Assembly (NCBI GenBank): GCA_963626285.1
Contig: CAVFWQ010000008.1
Location: 1 to 44,641, forward strand
From: CAVDRM01 sp963626285
GTDB taxonomy: Bacteria; Bacillota; Clostridia; Christensenellales; Aristaeellaceae
DNA: 44,641 nucleotides
Reading direction: 5' to 3'
Under the pieces are notes generated by a model. The model was not told where the DNA came from. It worked only from the letters and a program-made list of their open reading frames with translations, and searched no databases. Within the stretch, counting starts at the first letter, position 1, and each line of letters begins with the position of its first letter. Shown piece by piece: positions 32,179-39,737 of the stretch. The position numbers were made by a program, and so were the translations under genes.

Positions 32179-33753
32179 TCATCCCTTCACGCCGCCGGAG
32201 GTGAGGCCGGAGACGAGGTGCTTTTCGATGCACATGAAGAGGATGACGACTGGGATCGTCGCCAGCAGCGATGCGGCGAACAGGTATTGCCATTCAATCA
32301 TGTTGAAGGAGCTGAACTGGGTAATGCCCACGGTAATGGGCTTGCGGGTCGTGGTGGAAATCAGCACGGTGGAAATGGTATACTCGTTCCAGGCGTTAAT
32401 GAAGACGAAAATCAGGGTGGTGACGATGCCGGGGGCGGCCATCGGCAGCAAAATCCGAAGAAGCGCCTGCACGGTATTGCAGCCGTCGATGCACGCCGCC
32501 TGCTCCATTTCGGGCGAAATGGACACAAATGTCCCGCGCAGCAGCCAAATGGCAAATGCCTGATTAAATGCGGCGTTGATGAGCATCAGGCCGAGGATGC
32601 TGTCATTCAGCTTAAATGTGCTCATCAGGGAAGAAATGCCGACCAGCAGCACCACGGGAGCAAACATCTGGCTCATGATGACAAAGCCCAAGAAGGCTTT
32701 TCGGCCTCTGAACCGCATACGCGCCATCGCATACGCGGCCGGAATGCCGCACAGCAGCGCCAAAACGGTCGCGCCCGATGACAGCATGATGGAATTGAGC
32801 AGGTAGCGGAACACGCCGCGGCTCGCAATGTCCGTCAGGTTGCTCCATACCCATGTGGACGGCAGCAGGTGGCAAAAATACATATCCGTGGTTTCCGAAT
32901 AATTGCGGAAGGCCGTGATGAACATCACAAAGAAGGGATACAGCACAAGGATGCTGAAGACTATCACGAAGAAGTACAGAAACCCGCGGCTCAATACGGG
33001 CATGAGGCAGCCTTCGCTGCGGTCGATCTGGCAAAGCAGCATCCCGAAAAGCAGCGGCATCGAAAGCCACCACAGGCCGCCGACAGCGGCATTCAAGCCC
33101 TTCAGCATATCGGCTGTTTTTTCGCCCATCGCGCCGCTATACAGAAAATCATCCAGCAGCGGCAGATAAGCGGCGTACTCGTCCATCAGACCGTTTTGAT
33201 ACAGGCCGGGCTGTCTGGTGAAAAAAAGGTTGAAGGCAGCGGCGAGAACGGGGATCAGCACGAGCGCAGCCAAGGTCATCAGGCAAGCGGCGCGGCGGAC
33301 GAAACGCAGCTTTTCTTTATCCTTCTCTTTCTCTTTTCGCCCCGTGATTTGATTGCCGGAGACAAGGGTCAGCGCAGCGGAAAGCAAAGTCAACGCGAGA
33401 ATGGCGATCAAAACACCGGCCGGCGCCGTTCCTTTCAGCACCAATAGGCTCCAGGCGCTCTTGTGAACGGTTTGCAGGATGGTGAATGTGACGATGGAGG
33501 TCGTAACGCCCTTGGAATTGACCCGCTCAATGACATTCTCCGTTATTTCGGCATCATCGCCGTATTCCGGCAGCAGCGCTTTGACCTCCTCCAGCGCGGC
33601 CAGATAGCGCTCATCGCCCACAAAGGTATTGGCATACCGCTTGGTATAGGCCGTTGATGTAAAGCGGAACATCGGCAATGTAAAAACCGCCGCCAGAAGA
33701 AGGCACAGGACGAGACAGAGGGCCTGCGCGATCCTATTATGCTTCAGGCTCAC
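32179..33753 (-). CDS. MalG-like ABC permease with a 255-residue N-terminal membrane extension
   Basis: A 524-residue permease. The last 270 residues are a standard carbohydrate ABC permease of the MalG type, starting FLYFFVIVFSILVLYPFFVM, with the ATPase-coupling EAA loop EQAACIDGCNTVQALLRILL and the C-terminus KHLVSGLTSGGVKG. The first 255 residues are extra: a helix at about 10-28, a polar outside segment (30-100), a helix at about 104-132, a highly charged inside loop (GRKEKEKDKEKLR), and helices at about 156-178 and 224-243. Usual MalG proteins are near 280 residues. The start is GTG in a 4-base overlap with the MalF-like gene, preceded by AAGGAGGA. No ATPase gene is in this operon; such systems commonly share one. 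Confidence 0.9.
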   Translation of the reverse strand: MSLKHNRIAQALCLVLCLLLAAVFTLPMFRFTSTAYTKRYANTFVGDERYLAALEEVKALLPEYGDDAEITENVIERVNSKGVTTSIVTFTILQTVHKSAWSLLVLKGTAPAGVLIAILALTLLSAALTLVSGNQITGRKEKEKDKEKLRFVRRAACLMTLAALVLIPVLAAAFNLFFTRQPGLYQNGLMDEYAAYLPLLDDFLYSGAMGEKTADMLKGLNAAVGGLWWLSMPLLFGMLLCQIDRSEGCLMPVLSRGFLYFFVIVFSILVLYPFFVMFITAFRNYSETTDMYFCHLLPSTWVWSNLTDIASRGVFRYLLNSIMLSSGATVLALLCGIPAAYAMARMRFRGRKAFLGFVIMSQMFAPVVLLVGISSLMSTFKLNDSILGLMLINAAFNQAFAIWLLRGTFVSISPEMEQAACIDGCNTVQALLRILLPMAAPGIVTTLIFVFINAWNEYTISTVLISTTTRKPITVGITQFSSFNMIEWQYLFAASLLATIPVVILFMCIEKHLVSGLTSGGVKG

Positions 33754-34643
33754 AGGTCATCCTCCTTCCGCATGGCAATCACCATATAGGCGCCCGCAGC
33801 CAGACACAGAATGCAGAAGCCGATGACGCTCAGCGCCGTTGCAGGGCCTTTTTTGCGCTCATAGAACGCCAGCATATACAGATATGTGACGAGCGTATCC
33901 GTTTTATGGGCGGGCGCGCCCTTGGTGATGGTGTAAATGATGGGGAAGGAATTAAAGACATAAATAATATTCAGCACCGTGCTGACTGTCAGAGACGGCT
34001 TGACCAGCGGGATGGTGATCGTGGTCAGCTTTCTCCAAAAACCCGCGCCGTCCACGGTCGCCGCTTCATAAAGACCCGCGTCGATGGACTGCAGCCCCGA
34101 CAAGCAGCAGAAGGTGACAAAGGGAATGGTGACGAAAATGCCGACGCCGCATTCCCAGATAAATTCGATTTGATACGTGGCGCGCCAGTTCACGGCCTGC
34201 TTGATGATGCCCAGATTCAGCAGGACGGCGTTCAGGTTGCCGTATTCGAACTTGATGATATAATTCCAGATGGAGGCCTGCACCACCAGCGCCGCCGCCC
34301 ACGGCAGCACGATGATGGAGCGCGCGATCTTGCGCCCGACAAACCTTTGATTCAGCACCATGGCGGCGATAAAGCCGATGAGCGTGGAAATGCCGACAAC
34401 GGAGACCACCCAGATCAGCGTGTTGAGCATCACCGTGCCGAACGCCGCCTCCGAAACGGCCGCCCGAAAATTGGCCAGCCCCACGAAACCGCCGACCACG
34501 CCGGCCTTGGATATCTCGCTGAAAGCCTGTTTAAAGACGATCAAAATCGGGAAGACCACAAAAACGGTCATCAGCAGGATGCTCGGCAGCAGCCAAAGAT
34601 AAGGCTCCCATTTATGTCGGAGCTGGATGGAGTTGGTGTGCAT
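33750..34643 (-). CDS. MalF-like carbohydrate ABC permease
   Basis: A 297-residue permease with six predicted helices, beginning YLWLLPSILLMTVFVVFPIL and carrying the EAA loop YEAATVDGAGFWRKLTTITI about 90 residues from the C-terminus. It partners the MalG-like permease that overlaps its stop codon. ATG 34643 has AGGGGGA upstream; a longer frame would add 20 residues with no ribosome site. The ligand is probably a sugar or sugar derivative, judged from the family. Confidence 0.93.
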   Translation of the reverse strand: MHTNSIQLRHKWEPYLWLLPSILLMTVFVVFPILIVFKQAFSEISKAGVVGGFVGLANFRAAVSEAAFGTVMLNTLIWVVSVVGISTLIGFIAAMVLNQRFVGRKIARSIIVLPWAAALVVQASIWNYIIKFEYGNLNAVLLNLGIIKQAVNWRATYQIEFIWECGVGIFVTIPFVTFCCLSGLQSIDAGLYEAATVDGAGFWRKLTTITIPLVKPSLTVSTVLNIIYVFNSFPIIYTITKGAPAHKTDTLVTYLYMLAFYERKKGPATALSVIGFCILCLAAGAYMVIAMRKEDDL

Positions 34644-34668
34644 AACAAATCCCCCTGTTGAATGGAAA

Positions 34669-34694
34669 GAGAGGGCCGTTTGACCGGTCCTCTC
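34669..34694 (-). terminator. Intercistronic hairpin between binding protein and permease genes
   Basis: A 10-bp stem (34669-34678 with 34685-34694, one G-T pair) lies in the 63-base gap after the binding-protein gene. There is no T run. Hairpins here commonly protect the binding-protein part of the message or limit read-through, giving more binding protein than permease. Confidence 0.6.
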
Positions 34695-34706
34695 CCCAAG
34701 CAATGC

Positions 34707-35966
34707 TTATTTGGTGACTTCGGCCTGAAGCGCATCCAGCAGATCCTTCACGTTGCCGCCGGTCAGAGCGGACTGCTCCACAGAGATGACGCCCTGCTTC
34801 ACCTGGTCCCATTCCGCCTTGGCGGTGGGATAGAACTGGCAGCCTTTCAGCATTTCCAGCCATGCCGCGAAGTCGGGATCGGCCTCGACCAGCGCGGCCG
34901 CGCAGCTGTTCACGGCGGGCAGGAAGCCCTCCATGCTGACCCAGCCCACATAGTTTTCCTGGGCATAGAAGAAGGTCAGGAACTTACCGATTGCCTCGTT
35001 GCGGGCAGCCTGGTCCGGATAAGCATCCTTACGGAAGGCCATGACGCGGTCCATGATGCCGGCCGCGCCTGTCTTTTTGCCCTCGTTATGCGGGTAGGCG
35101 GCAATGCCGTAATCCACGCTGTAGCCCTTGCTTTCCAGATACGTGGGGATGGAGTTGGGGCCGATGACCATGGCCAGCTTGCCCGCGCCGAACATATCCT
35201 GCAAGTCATAGCGGGTCTGCGTGGCGGGGTTGGGGTTGGTATAGCCCTTGTTCACAAGGCCGATGGCGAACTCGATGGCTTCCACGTTCGCATCGCTGTT
35301 CAGAGCCCAGTTACCGTCGGCGTCCACGAAGCCGCCTTCGTTGTTCCAAACATAATAGGAGAAGGCAGCCTGTCCTTCGTCGGTGGTCATGTCGATGCCC
35401 CAGGGATAAACCTCGCCGCCGTAGAAGTCAATCAGCGCCTGACAGACATCCTCCAATTCAGCCCAGGTGGAGGGGACTTCAACGCCTGCTTCCTCCAGCA
35501 GAGTCTTGTTATAGTACAGAGCGCGTATGGAGGCCAAGTCCGGCACGGCCCAGACCGTGTCGTTGATGACGGACTGCGCGATGAAGGAGGGGAAGAACTC
35601 GTTGTACAGTTCTTCCGGGCAATAGTCCATCACGGGCAGCAGCAGACCCTCGGTCGCATAGTTGGCGAACACGTCGATATTCAGGATGTCCGGTGCATTG
35701 CCGTTGGTGATGCGGGTATCGACCACGGTATACACGTCATTCCATGACACGACTTCAAGGTTCAGCTTGATGCCGGGATTTTCGGCTTCAAACTTCTCGG
35801 TGAAGTTGGTGCCGTTCATGCCGGTGCCGCCGCGCTCGAACCATGCGTTGGTTTGCGTACCGTACTGGCAGATGATGACATCCAGCGTGATGTCCTCGGC
35901 CAACGCGCAGCTTGCGAAGCTGAGGGTCACGGCCAGCACCAGCAGAAGGGACAGGATCTTTTTCAT
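34707..35966 (-). CDS. Family 1 extracellular solute-binding protein
   Basis: A 419-residue exported binding protein (MalE-like, family 1). The signal peptide covers residues 1-23, with a possible type I site ALA|ED. A cysteine at residue 20 (FASC) is not in a convincing lipobox, so lipid anchoring is uncertain. The mature part has the family features: TEKFEAENPGIKLNLEVVSW near the start, then WAVPDLASIRALYYNKTLLE and KLAMVIGPNSIPTYL. AAGGAGGA precedes the ATG at 35966. It is the first gene of the operon, followed by MalF-like and MalG-like permeases. Confidence 0.93.
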   Translation of the reverse strand: MKKILSLLLVLAVTLSFASCALAEDITLDVIICQYGTQTNAWFERGGTGMNGTNFTEKFEAENPGIKLNLEVVSWNDVYTVVDTRITNGNAPDILNIDVFANYATEGLLLPVMDYCPEELYNEFFPSFIAQSVINDTVWAVPDLASIRALYYNKTLLEEAGVEVPSTWAELEDVCQALIDFYGGEVYPWGIDMTTDEGQAAFSYYVWNNEGGFVDADGNWALNSDANVEAIEFAIGLVNKGYTNPNPATQTRYDLQDMFGAGKLAMVIGPNSIPTYLESKGYSVDYGIAAYPHNEGKKTGAAGIMDRVMAFRKDAYPDQAARNEAIGKFLTFFYAQENYVGWVSMEGFLPAVNSCAAALVEADPDFAAWLEMLKGCQFYPTAKAEWDQVKQGVISVEQSALTGGNVKDLLDALQAEVTK

Positions 35967-36169
35967 AGCGGGTTCCTCCTTAAAAAATTTTCTATTTCCA
36001 AGCGATGCCTCGCTTGTGAAATCAAAAATAAGCGCGCCGTTCTTTTTCCCGTGAGCCGAAAAAAATGCGTACCGACCTTTTATAGGAGTGTCCTGCGCAG
36101 TGTGCCTCACTGCCCGCAAAAGCCAAAGAAAAGAAGCCTCGTGCAGCCCTCGGCTGCCTCTCCGTCTGC

Positions 36170-36197
36170 TTCCATAGTGCAAAAGCGCACTATGGAA
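36170..36197. promoter_or_regulatory. 28-base inverted repeat in the leader of the binding-protein operon
   Basis: TTCCATAGTGC (36170-36180) and GCACTATGGAA (36187-36197) are perfect inverse complements of 11 bases around a 6-base centre. The site begins about 15 bases after the expected transcription start on the minus strand. It may be a repressor operator or an RNA hairpin; the dyad size suits either. Confidence 0.6.
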
Positions 36198-36218
36198 ACA
36201 ACGAATTTTTGTACTTTT

Positions 36219-36247
36219 AGCATAACAAAATCCGCAACTTGTGTCAA
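36219..36247 (-). promoter_or_regulatory. Promoter of the sugar-type ABC operon
   Basis: On the minus strand TTGACA (36247-36242) and TATGCT (36224-36219) are 17 bases apart. Confidence 0.7.
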
Positions 36248-36262
36248 GTGTTTTTTATAACA

Positions 36263-36331
36263 TTTTCCGCATCCGTTTTATGCCGTTTTTTGCATTCGGC
36301 TTATGATATTTTTTGCATCCGTTTGATAAAA
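36263..36331. repeat. Three 23-bp tandem repeats upstream of the ABC operon promoter
   Basis: Units at 36263-36285, 36286-36308 and 36309-36331 share the core TTTTTTGCATCCG (TTTTCC in the first, GCATTCG in the second) followed by a T-rich part. The GCATYCG cores start at 36269, 36292 and 36315, exactly 23 bases apart. The array ends 16 bases upstream of the -35 box, where activators bind. It could instead be a slippage product. Confidence 0.7.
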
Positions 36332-36575
36332 CTGTCAGTCCGCCGCCGTGAAAAGCCTATTGATTGTGCCGCATCCTGCGTGTCGGGTCGAAAAATGCAA
36401 TCGGCATAAACCGTACATTATTCAAAAAATATATAAACCTTTACGCGGCAGGGCTTCCGTTTCGCACTTACGGTGTTTTTTTCATTGATTTTCCGTTTTT
36501 AAAATTTTTACTTTTTCATTATGAGCTTAAGGCTTATTGGGGATATTCACTACCGGTCAATAGCATGAACGCACT

Positions 36576-37202
36576 TTAGTATTTCTGCACATCAAGGCTG
36601 TTATATTCCGCAAAGAGCCGGAGGCAGGCCTCGCGGTCTATCTCAACAAGGTAATCGGCAAAATTTTCGCGCCCGCCGAACATCGCATCAAGCTTTTTGT
36701 CGCGGAAGCCTATCATCTCGTTATCCTCGATGGTGCAGCCGTAATACACCGTTTGGATGTTCGCCCACAGGCAGGCGGCCAAGCACATGGGGCACGGCTC
36801 ACCGGTGGTGTACAGCACTGCGCCGGACAGGTCGAACGTTCCGAGCACAGCCTCCGCATTGCGGATGGCCGAGATCTCTCCGTGACAGGTGGAATCGTTG
36901 TTTTTGAGCACCATGTTGTGCCCCTGCCCGATAATTTTTCCATCGAGCACGATCACGCTGCCGAAGGGCCCGCCGTGCGCATTGTAGATGCCTTCGCGTG
37001 CCTCCTTGATGGCAAGCTCCATGTACTCGTTTTCGGCATGATAGCCTGCCTCCGGAATAACTGCGTTTTCCCGAAGGCTCGTGCCCTCGGCATATGCCGC
37101 GAAATTGCCGGAAAAAAAGCACAATATAAACACCGTCATGCAGACGAATGTCCTGATGCCCTTTCTGTTGCCTTTTTCGTATTCACGGACAGTCATTTTC
37201 AT
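36576..37202 (-). CDS. Nucleoside deaminase with an N-terminal signal peptide
   Basis: A 208-residue protein of the cytidine/deoxycytidylate deaminase superfamily, closest in pattern to guanine deaminase and related nucleobase deaminases. The zinc motif is H107-G-E109 (STCHGEISAIRNA) with C137 and C140 in EPCPMC; the second position is G where HAE is usual. Residues 1-38 look like a signal peptide: basic start (EKGNRKGIR), hydrophobic core (TFVCMTVFILCFFSG), and site AYA|EG. Relatives are normally cytoplasmic, so export is unusual. It lies 86 bases after the LacI-binding-protein hybrid on the same strand, with no promoter visible between them, so both are likely co-transcribed. Its exact substrate is not readable. 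Confidence 0.85.
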   Translation of the reverse strand: MKMTVREYEKGNRKGIRTFVCMTVFILCFFSGNFAAYAEGTSLRENAVIPEAGYHAENEYMELAIKEAREGIYNAHGGPFGSVIVLDGKIIGQGHNMVLKNNDSTCHGEISAIRNAEAVLGTFDLSGAVLYTTGEPCPMCLAACLWANIQTVYYGCTIEDNEMIGFRDKKLDAMFGGRENFADYLVEIDREACLRLFAEYNSLDVQKY

Positions 37203-37288
37203 GCTTCTTTTCCTTTCCGTTTGCTTTCAAAAAACAGATGTGCCCGCGCTGCCCGCCGCAGAGAGCTGACGCGGCTGCCGGCAATGCC

Positions 37289-39457
37289 TTATCGGACTTG
37301 GCAAAGCGCCTCCAGCTGTGACTGCATCTGGTCAAGCGCCGTATCCGGCGAACAAATGCCGGTTATCATATTTCTTACGGCCATTCCGATAATCGTTTCG
37401 ACCGTATGCTCATTGATGTGTTTGGGCACTCGGCGCTCCACGGCCAGCTTCAAATTATCCGGAACAAGCGAAAGCCACGGATAAAGCTCCAGAAGGTCTT
37501 GGTTATCATAAATCGAACGGCATGCGGATACGCCGCCGAGCATCGTAAAAGGAACGGAGATATGCTCGCTGCAGGCCCAGCGAATGAAATCCAGCGCCGC
37601 TTCCTGCTTTTTGCAGGCCTGTGTCACGCCCAACACGCCGCCGCCCAGGAGCGGCCTTTTCCCCGGAATGGAGCAAAAGCCGATTTGACCCGCGATTTTT
37701 GATTTTCGCAGGTTTTGAATGCCGTACACATGGTTGATGAACATATTGAGCATCGCAGTGTCTCCGCGTGTAAAATAGTCAACGCAGGCAGACCAAAAAC
37801 TGTTATTGCCGGAAACACGAAACGAATGCTCATACATTTCCGCATAATAATGCAGCGCTGTTTTTCCGGCTTCGCTTTTCAGGCAGGGATTCCCGTCATC
37901 GTCAAATAGTTTTCCCTGTGCGGAGAAAAAACAAGGGAGAAATTCGCCGCTGATGCAGTCGATGGAGTTCGAGGCAATCGCAGCGCCGTATTTGAGCGGC
38001 GAAAAAGGATTGAAGGTCTGATTGAAAAAATGCAGCAGGTCGCAGTATTGAGCGTAATTTTCCGGTATATCCAGCTGCTCCCGATGGTTTTCATAATAAA
38101 GGCGGCGGATTTTGGTGTCGTCAAATATGTCTTTTCGATAAAACAGCAGCTGCACGTTGGGCGTGAAGGGAAACGCATACGCCTGATTGCCGACGATTGA
38201 AAACGGCTCCCTGACCGAGCGCAGCATCGGCTTCCAGATGGCCTGAACCGTTTTGTCTGATATATCAAACGGCCGAAGCAGCTTGGGCGCAATGGATGAG
38301 AGCCAAGCTACGTCCAACCGCAGAACATCATACAGGCCGGAATTGCCCATCATGCAGGCAGTCTGATACATATCGGCATACGGAAGCGTTCCGAGCGTCA
38401 CTTCAATGCCGGAATGCTTGGTAAAATCCGGAAGGAGCTTTTGCAGCGCCTTCGCATCAGGCCCGTCAATCATGAGGACGTTGAGATGCGTCCCTCTTGC
38501 AATATTGGCGGACCATTCGAATGCAGCCGGCGGGTCTTTGGGCGGAATGAGGATATTCGCCGGCTGTTCCGCGCCGGTCATGATGCTGAAAGCCCGAAGC
38601 GCCATTTCTTTATAGTCTAAGTAGATATGATAAATCGGCTCTGAGGACTCAATGAGCGCGGTGTCGGAAAGGGAAATAATCAGCGGCGGTTTGGCGCGGC
38701 GGTAGGCGCAGGCATTGAGCAGCTTTTGCGCATAAGCGGACGATGTTGTGATAACGGCATCGGGCATCGGCTCCGCGCTGATGCAGGAGAAAGCGTCAAT
38801 ATCGGCATTGGCCGAATCGGTTTGATAGCATTGAATGGAAATGGATTTGTCCAGCTCATGTTTCAGCGCATCGACCAAATCCGATTCGTTTTTGTGCATG
38901 AGCAGTCCGGAAATGACGGAAAGATGCTCCGGATGCCTGTCGGAAAGAAGGGCTGCGATTCGGCGGGCGATGCGCTTAGCATCAAAACAGATGACCGAAT
39001 CCGCAGGCGCGCCGGGACGAATAACGCACAGCAGCAGAGCCCCGCTTTTTCTCACCATCTGACGCGCATCGCTGCCCTGCGATTGACAGGAAACGAGGAC
39101 AACGGCGGAAACCTTTCTGCCTGCCAGCTCAGACAGAGCCGCTTCCTCCTGAGCGGGAATGTCGTTCGTCAGGTACAGAAAATCGCGGTAGCCTGCCTGC
39201 CGCAGGCGGGCGGAGATCGTCGTGTAAAGCGTTGTAAAGCTGACGTTTTGAAGATTGGGAAGAACGATCCCGACGGAATGTTCGCCGGACTGACGCAGCA
39301 GGCGCGCACGTTCATCCATCCGATAGCCAAGCTGCCGTGCGGCCTGCTCCACGCGGAGGATTTTCTGCATGCTGACATTGCCGCGGCCGTTCAGCACATT
39401 GGAAACAGTGCCGTGAGATACGCCGGCCAGCTGCGCAATGTCTTTGATGGTTGCCAT
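37289..39457 (-). CDS. LacI-type repressor fused to an extracellular-type solute-binding domain
   Basis: A 722-residue hybrid. Residues 1-50 are a LacI helix-turn-helix with hinge (MATIKDIAQLAGVSHGTVSN, then RQLGYRMDERARLL). Residues 60-320 are the usual LacI/periplasmic-binding-like sensor (SVGIVLPNLQNVSFTTLYTT). Residues 322-722 form a family 1 solute-binding domain of the type normally exported to serve ABC importers (HLNVLMIDGPDAKALQKLLP, then LYDVLRLDVAWLSSIAPKLL). There is no signal peptide or membrane helix, so the whole protein should be cytoplasmic. ATG 39457 has GGGAGG 7 bases upstream; a longer frame would read through its promoter. It is divergent from an ABC importer operon with a phosphodiesterase, its probable target, and upstream of an exported deaminase. 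Confidence 0.9.
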   Translation of the reverse strand: MATIKDIAQLAGVSHGTVSNVLNGRGNVSMQKILRVEQAARQLGYRMDERARLLRQSGEHSVGIVLPNLQNVSFTTLYTTISARLRQAGYRDFLYLTNDIPAQEEAALSELAGRKVSAVVLVSCQSQGSDARQMVRKSGALLLCVIRPGAPADSVICFDAKRIARRIAALLSDRHPEHLSVISGLLMHKNESDLVDALKHELDKSISIQCYQTDSANADIDAFSCISAEPMPDAVITTSSAYAQKLLNACAYRRAKPPLIISLSDTALIESSEPIYHIYLDYKEMALRAFSIMTGAEQPANILIPPKDPPAAFEWSANIARGTHLNVLMIDGPDAKALQKLLPDFTKHSGIEVTLGTLPYADMYQTACMMGNSGLYDVLRLDVAWLSSIAPKLLRPFDISDKTVQAIWKPMLRSVREPFSIVGNQAYAFPFTPNVQLLFYRKDIFDDTKIRRLYYENHREQLDIPENYAQYCDLLHFFNQTFNPFSPLKYGAAIASNSIDCISGEFLPCFFSAQGKLFDDDGNPCLKSEAGKTALHYYAEMYEHSFRVSGNNSFWSACVDYFTRGDTAMLNMFINHVYGIQNLRKSKIAGQIGFCSIPGKRPLLGGGVLGVTQACKKQEAALDFIRWACSEHISVPFTMLGGVSACRSIYDNQDLLELYPWLSLVPDNLKLAVERRVPKHINEHTVETIIGMAVRNMITGICSPDTALDQMQSQLEALCQVR

Positions 39458-39509
39458 AAAAATCCTCCCGAAAGCCACCTTGTATGTGGCGAACTCGTTT
39501 GTCGTAAAA

Positions 39510-39538
39510 ATTATAGCATGATACGGACAAAGAAGCAA
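39510..39538 (-). promoter_or_regulatory. Promoter of the LacI-binding-protein hybrid
   Basis: On the minus strand TTGCTT (39538-39533) and TATAAT (39515-39510) are 17 bases apart, with an extended TGC before the -10. A GCCAC/GTGGC dyad (39474-39478 with 39486-39490) lies in the leader. Confidence 0.7.
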
Positions 39539-39652
39539 TTTGAAATCAGCCAAAAACGTATATTGGAACGAACCAAAAAGAATAAAAAGATTATCTGGCT
39601 GCATATAAGCCGAATTGTCAATAAAAAAATCAAAAAATCCGTTCATTGCCTG

Positions 39653-39681
39653 TTGACACGTTCCATTATTTGATGTATGAT
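39653..39681 (+). promoter_or_regulatory. Promoter of the ABC importer/phosphodiesterase operon
   Basis: TTGACA at 39653-39658 and TATGAT at 39676-39681 are separated by 17 bases: a strong core promoter that would need repression to be regulated. Confidence 0.8.
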
Positions 39682-39690
39682 GAACATATC

Positions 39691-39704
39691 AAGGCGGACG
39701 CCTT
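39691..39704. promoter_or_regulatory. 14-bp palindrome at the transcription start, candidate operator
   Basis: AAGGCGGACGCCTT has perfect 6-base arms (AAGGCG/CGCCTT) around a 2-base centre. It sits about 10 bases after the -10 box, where a LacI-type repressor would block transcription. The even-spaced, GC-centred form is compatible with a LacI operator, and the divergent hybrid regulator is the obvious candidate ligand; both points are inference. Confidence 0.5.
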
Positions 39705-39737
39705 ACCAAATCATTATTGACAAGGAGGTATTTTTCT

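Larger units (their letters stand above)
35967..36575. other. 609-base intergenic region upstream of the binding-protein operon
   Basis: No credible gene. From right to left it contains an AT-rich stretch (36332-36575), three 23-bp tandem repeats, a promoter, an inverted repeat, and a leader of about 245 bases with two smaller hairpins (CAAGCGA/TCGCTTG at 35999-36016 and GCAGCC/GGCTGC at 36143-36157). A 71-codon reading frame at 36364-36579 looks accidental. Confidence 0.6.

Noticed and set aside
36263..36331. CRISPR array
   Set aside because: The units are contiguous 23-bp tandem repeats without spacers of unique sequence, and no cas gene is nearby.
36364..36579. 71-codon ORF in the AT-rich intergenic region
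   Set aside because: No good ribosome site, low-complexity hydrophobic composition, and it runs into the end of the deaminase gene on the other strand.
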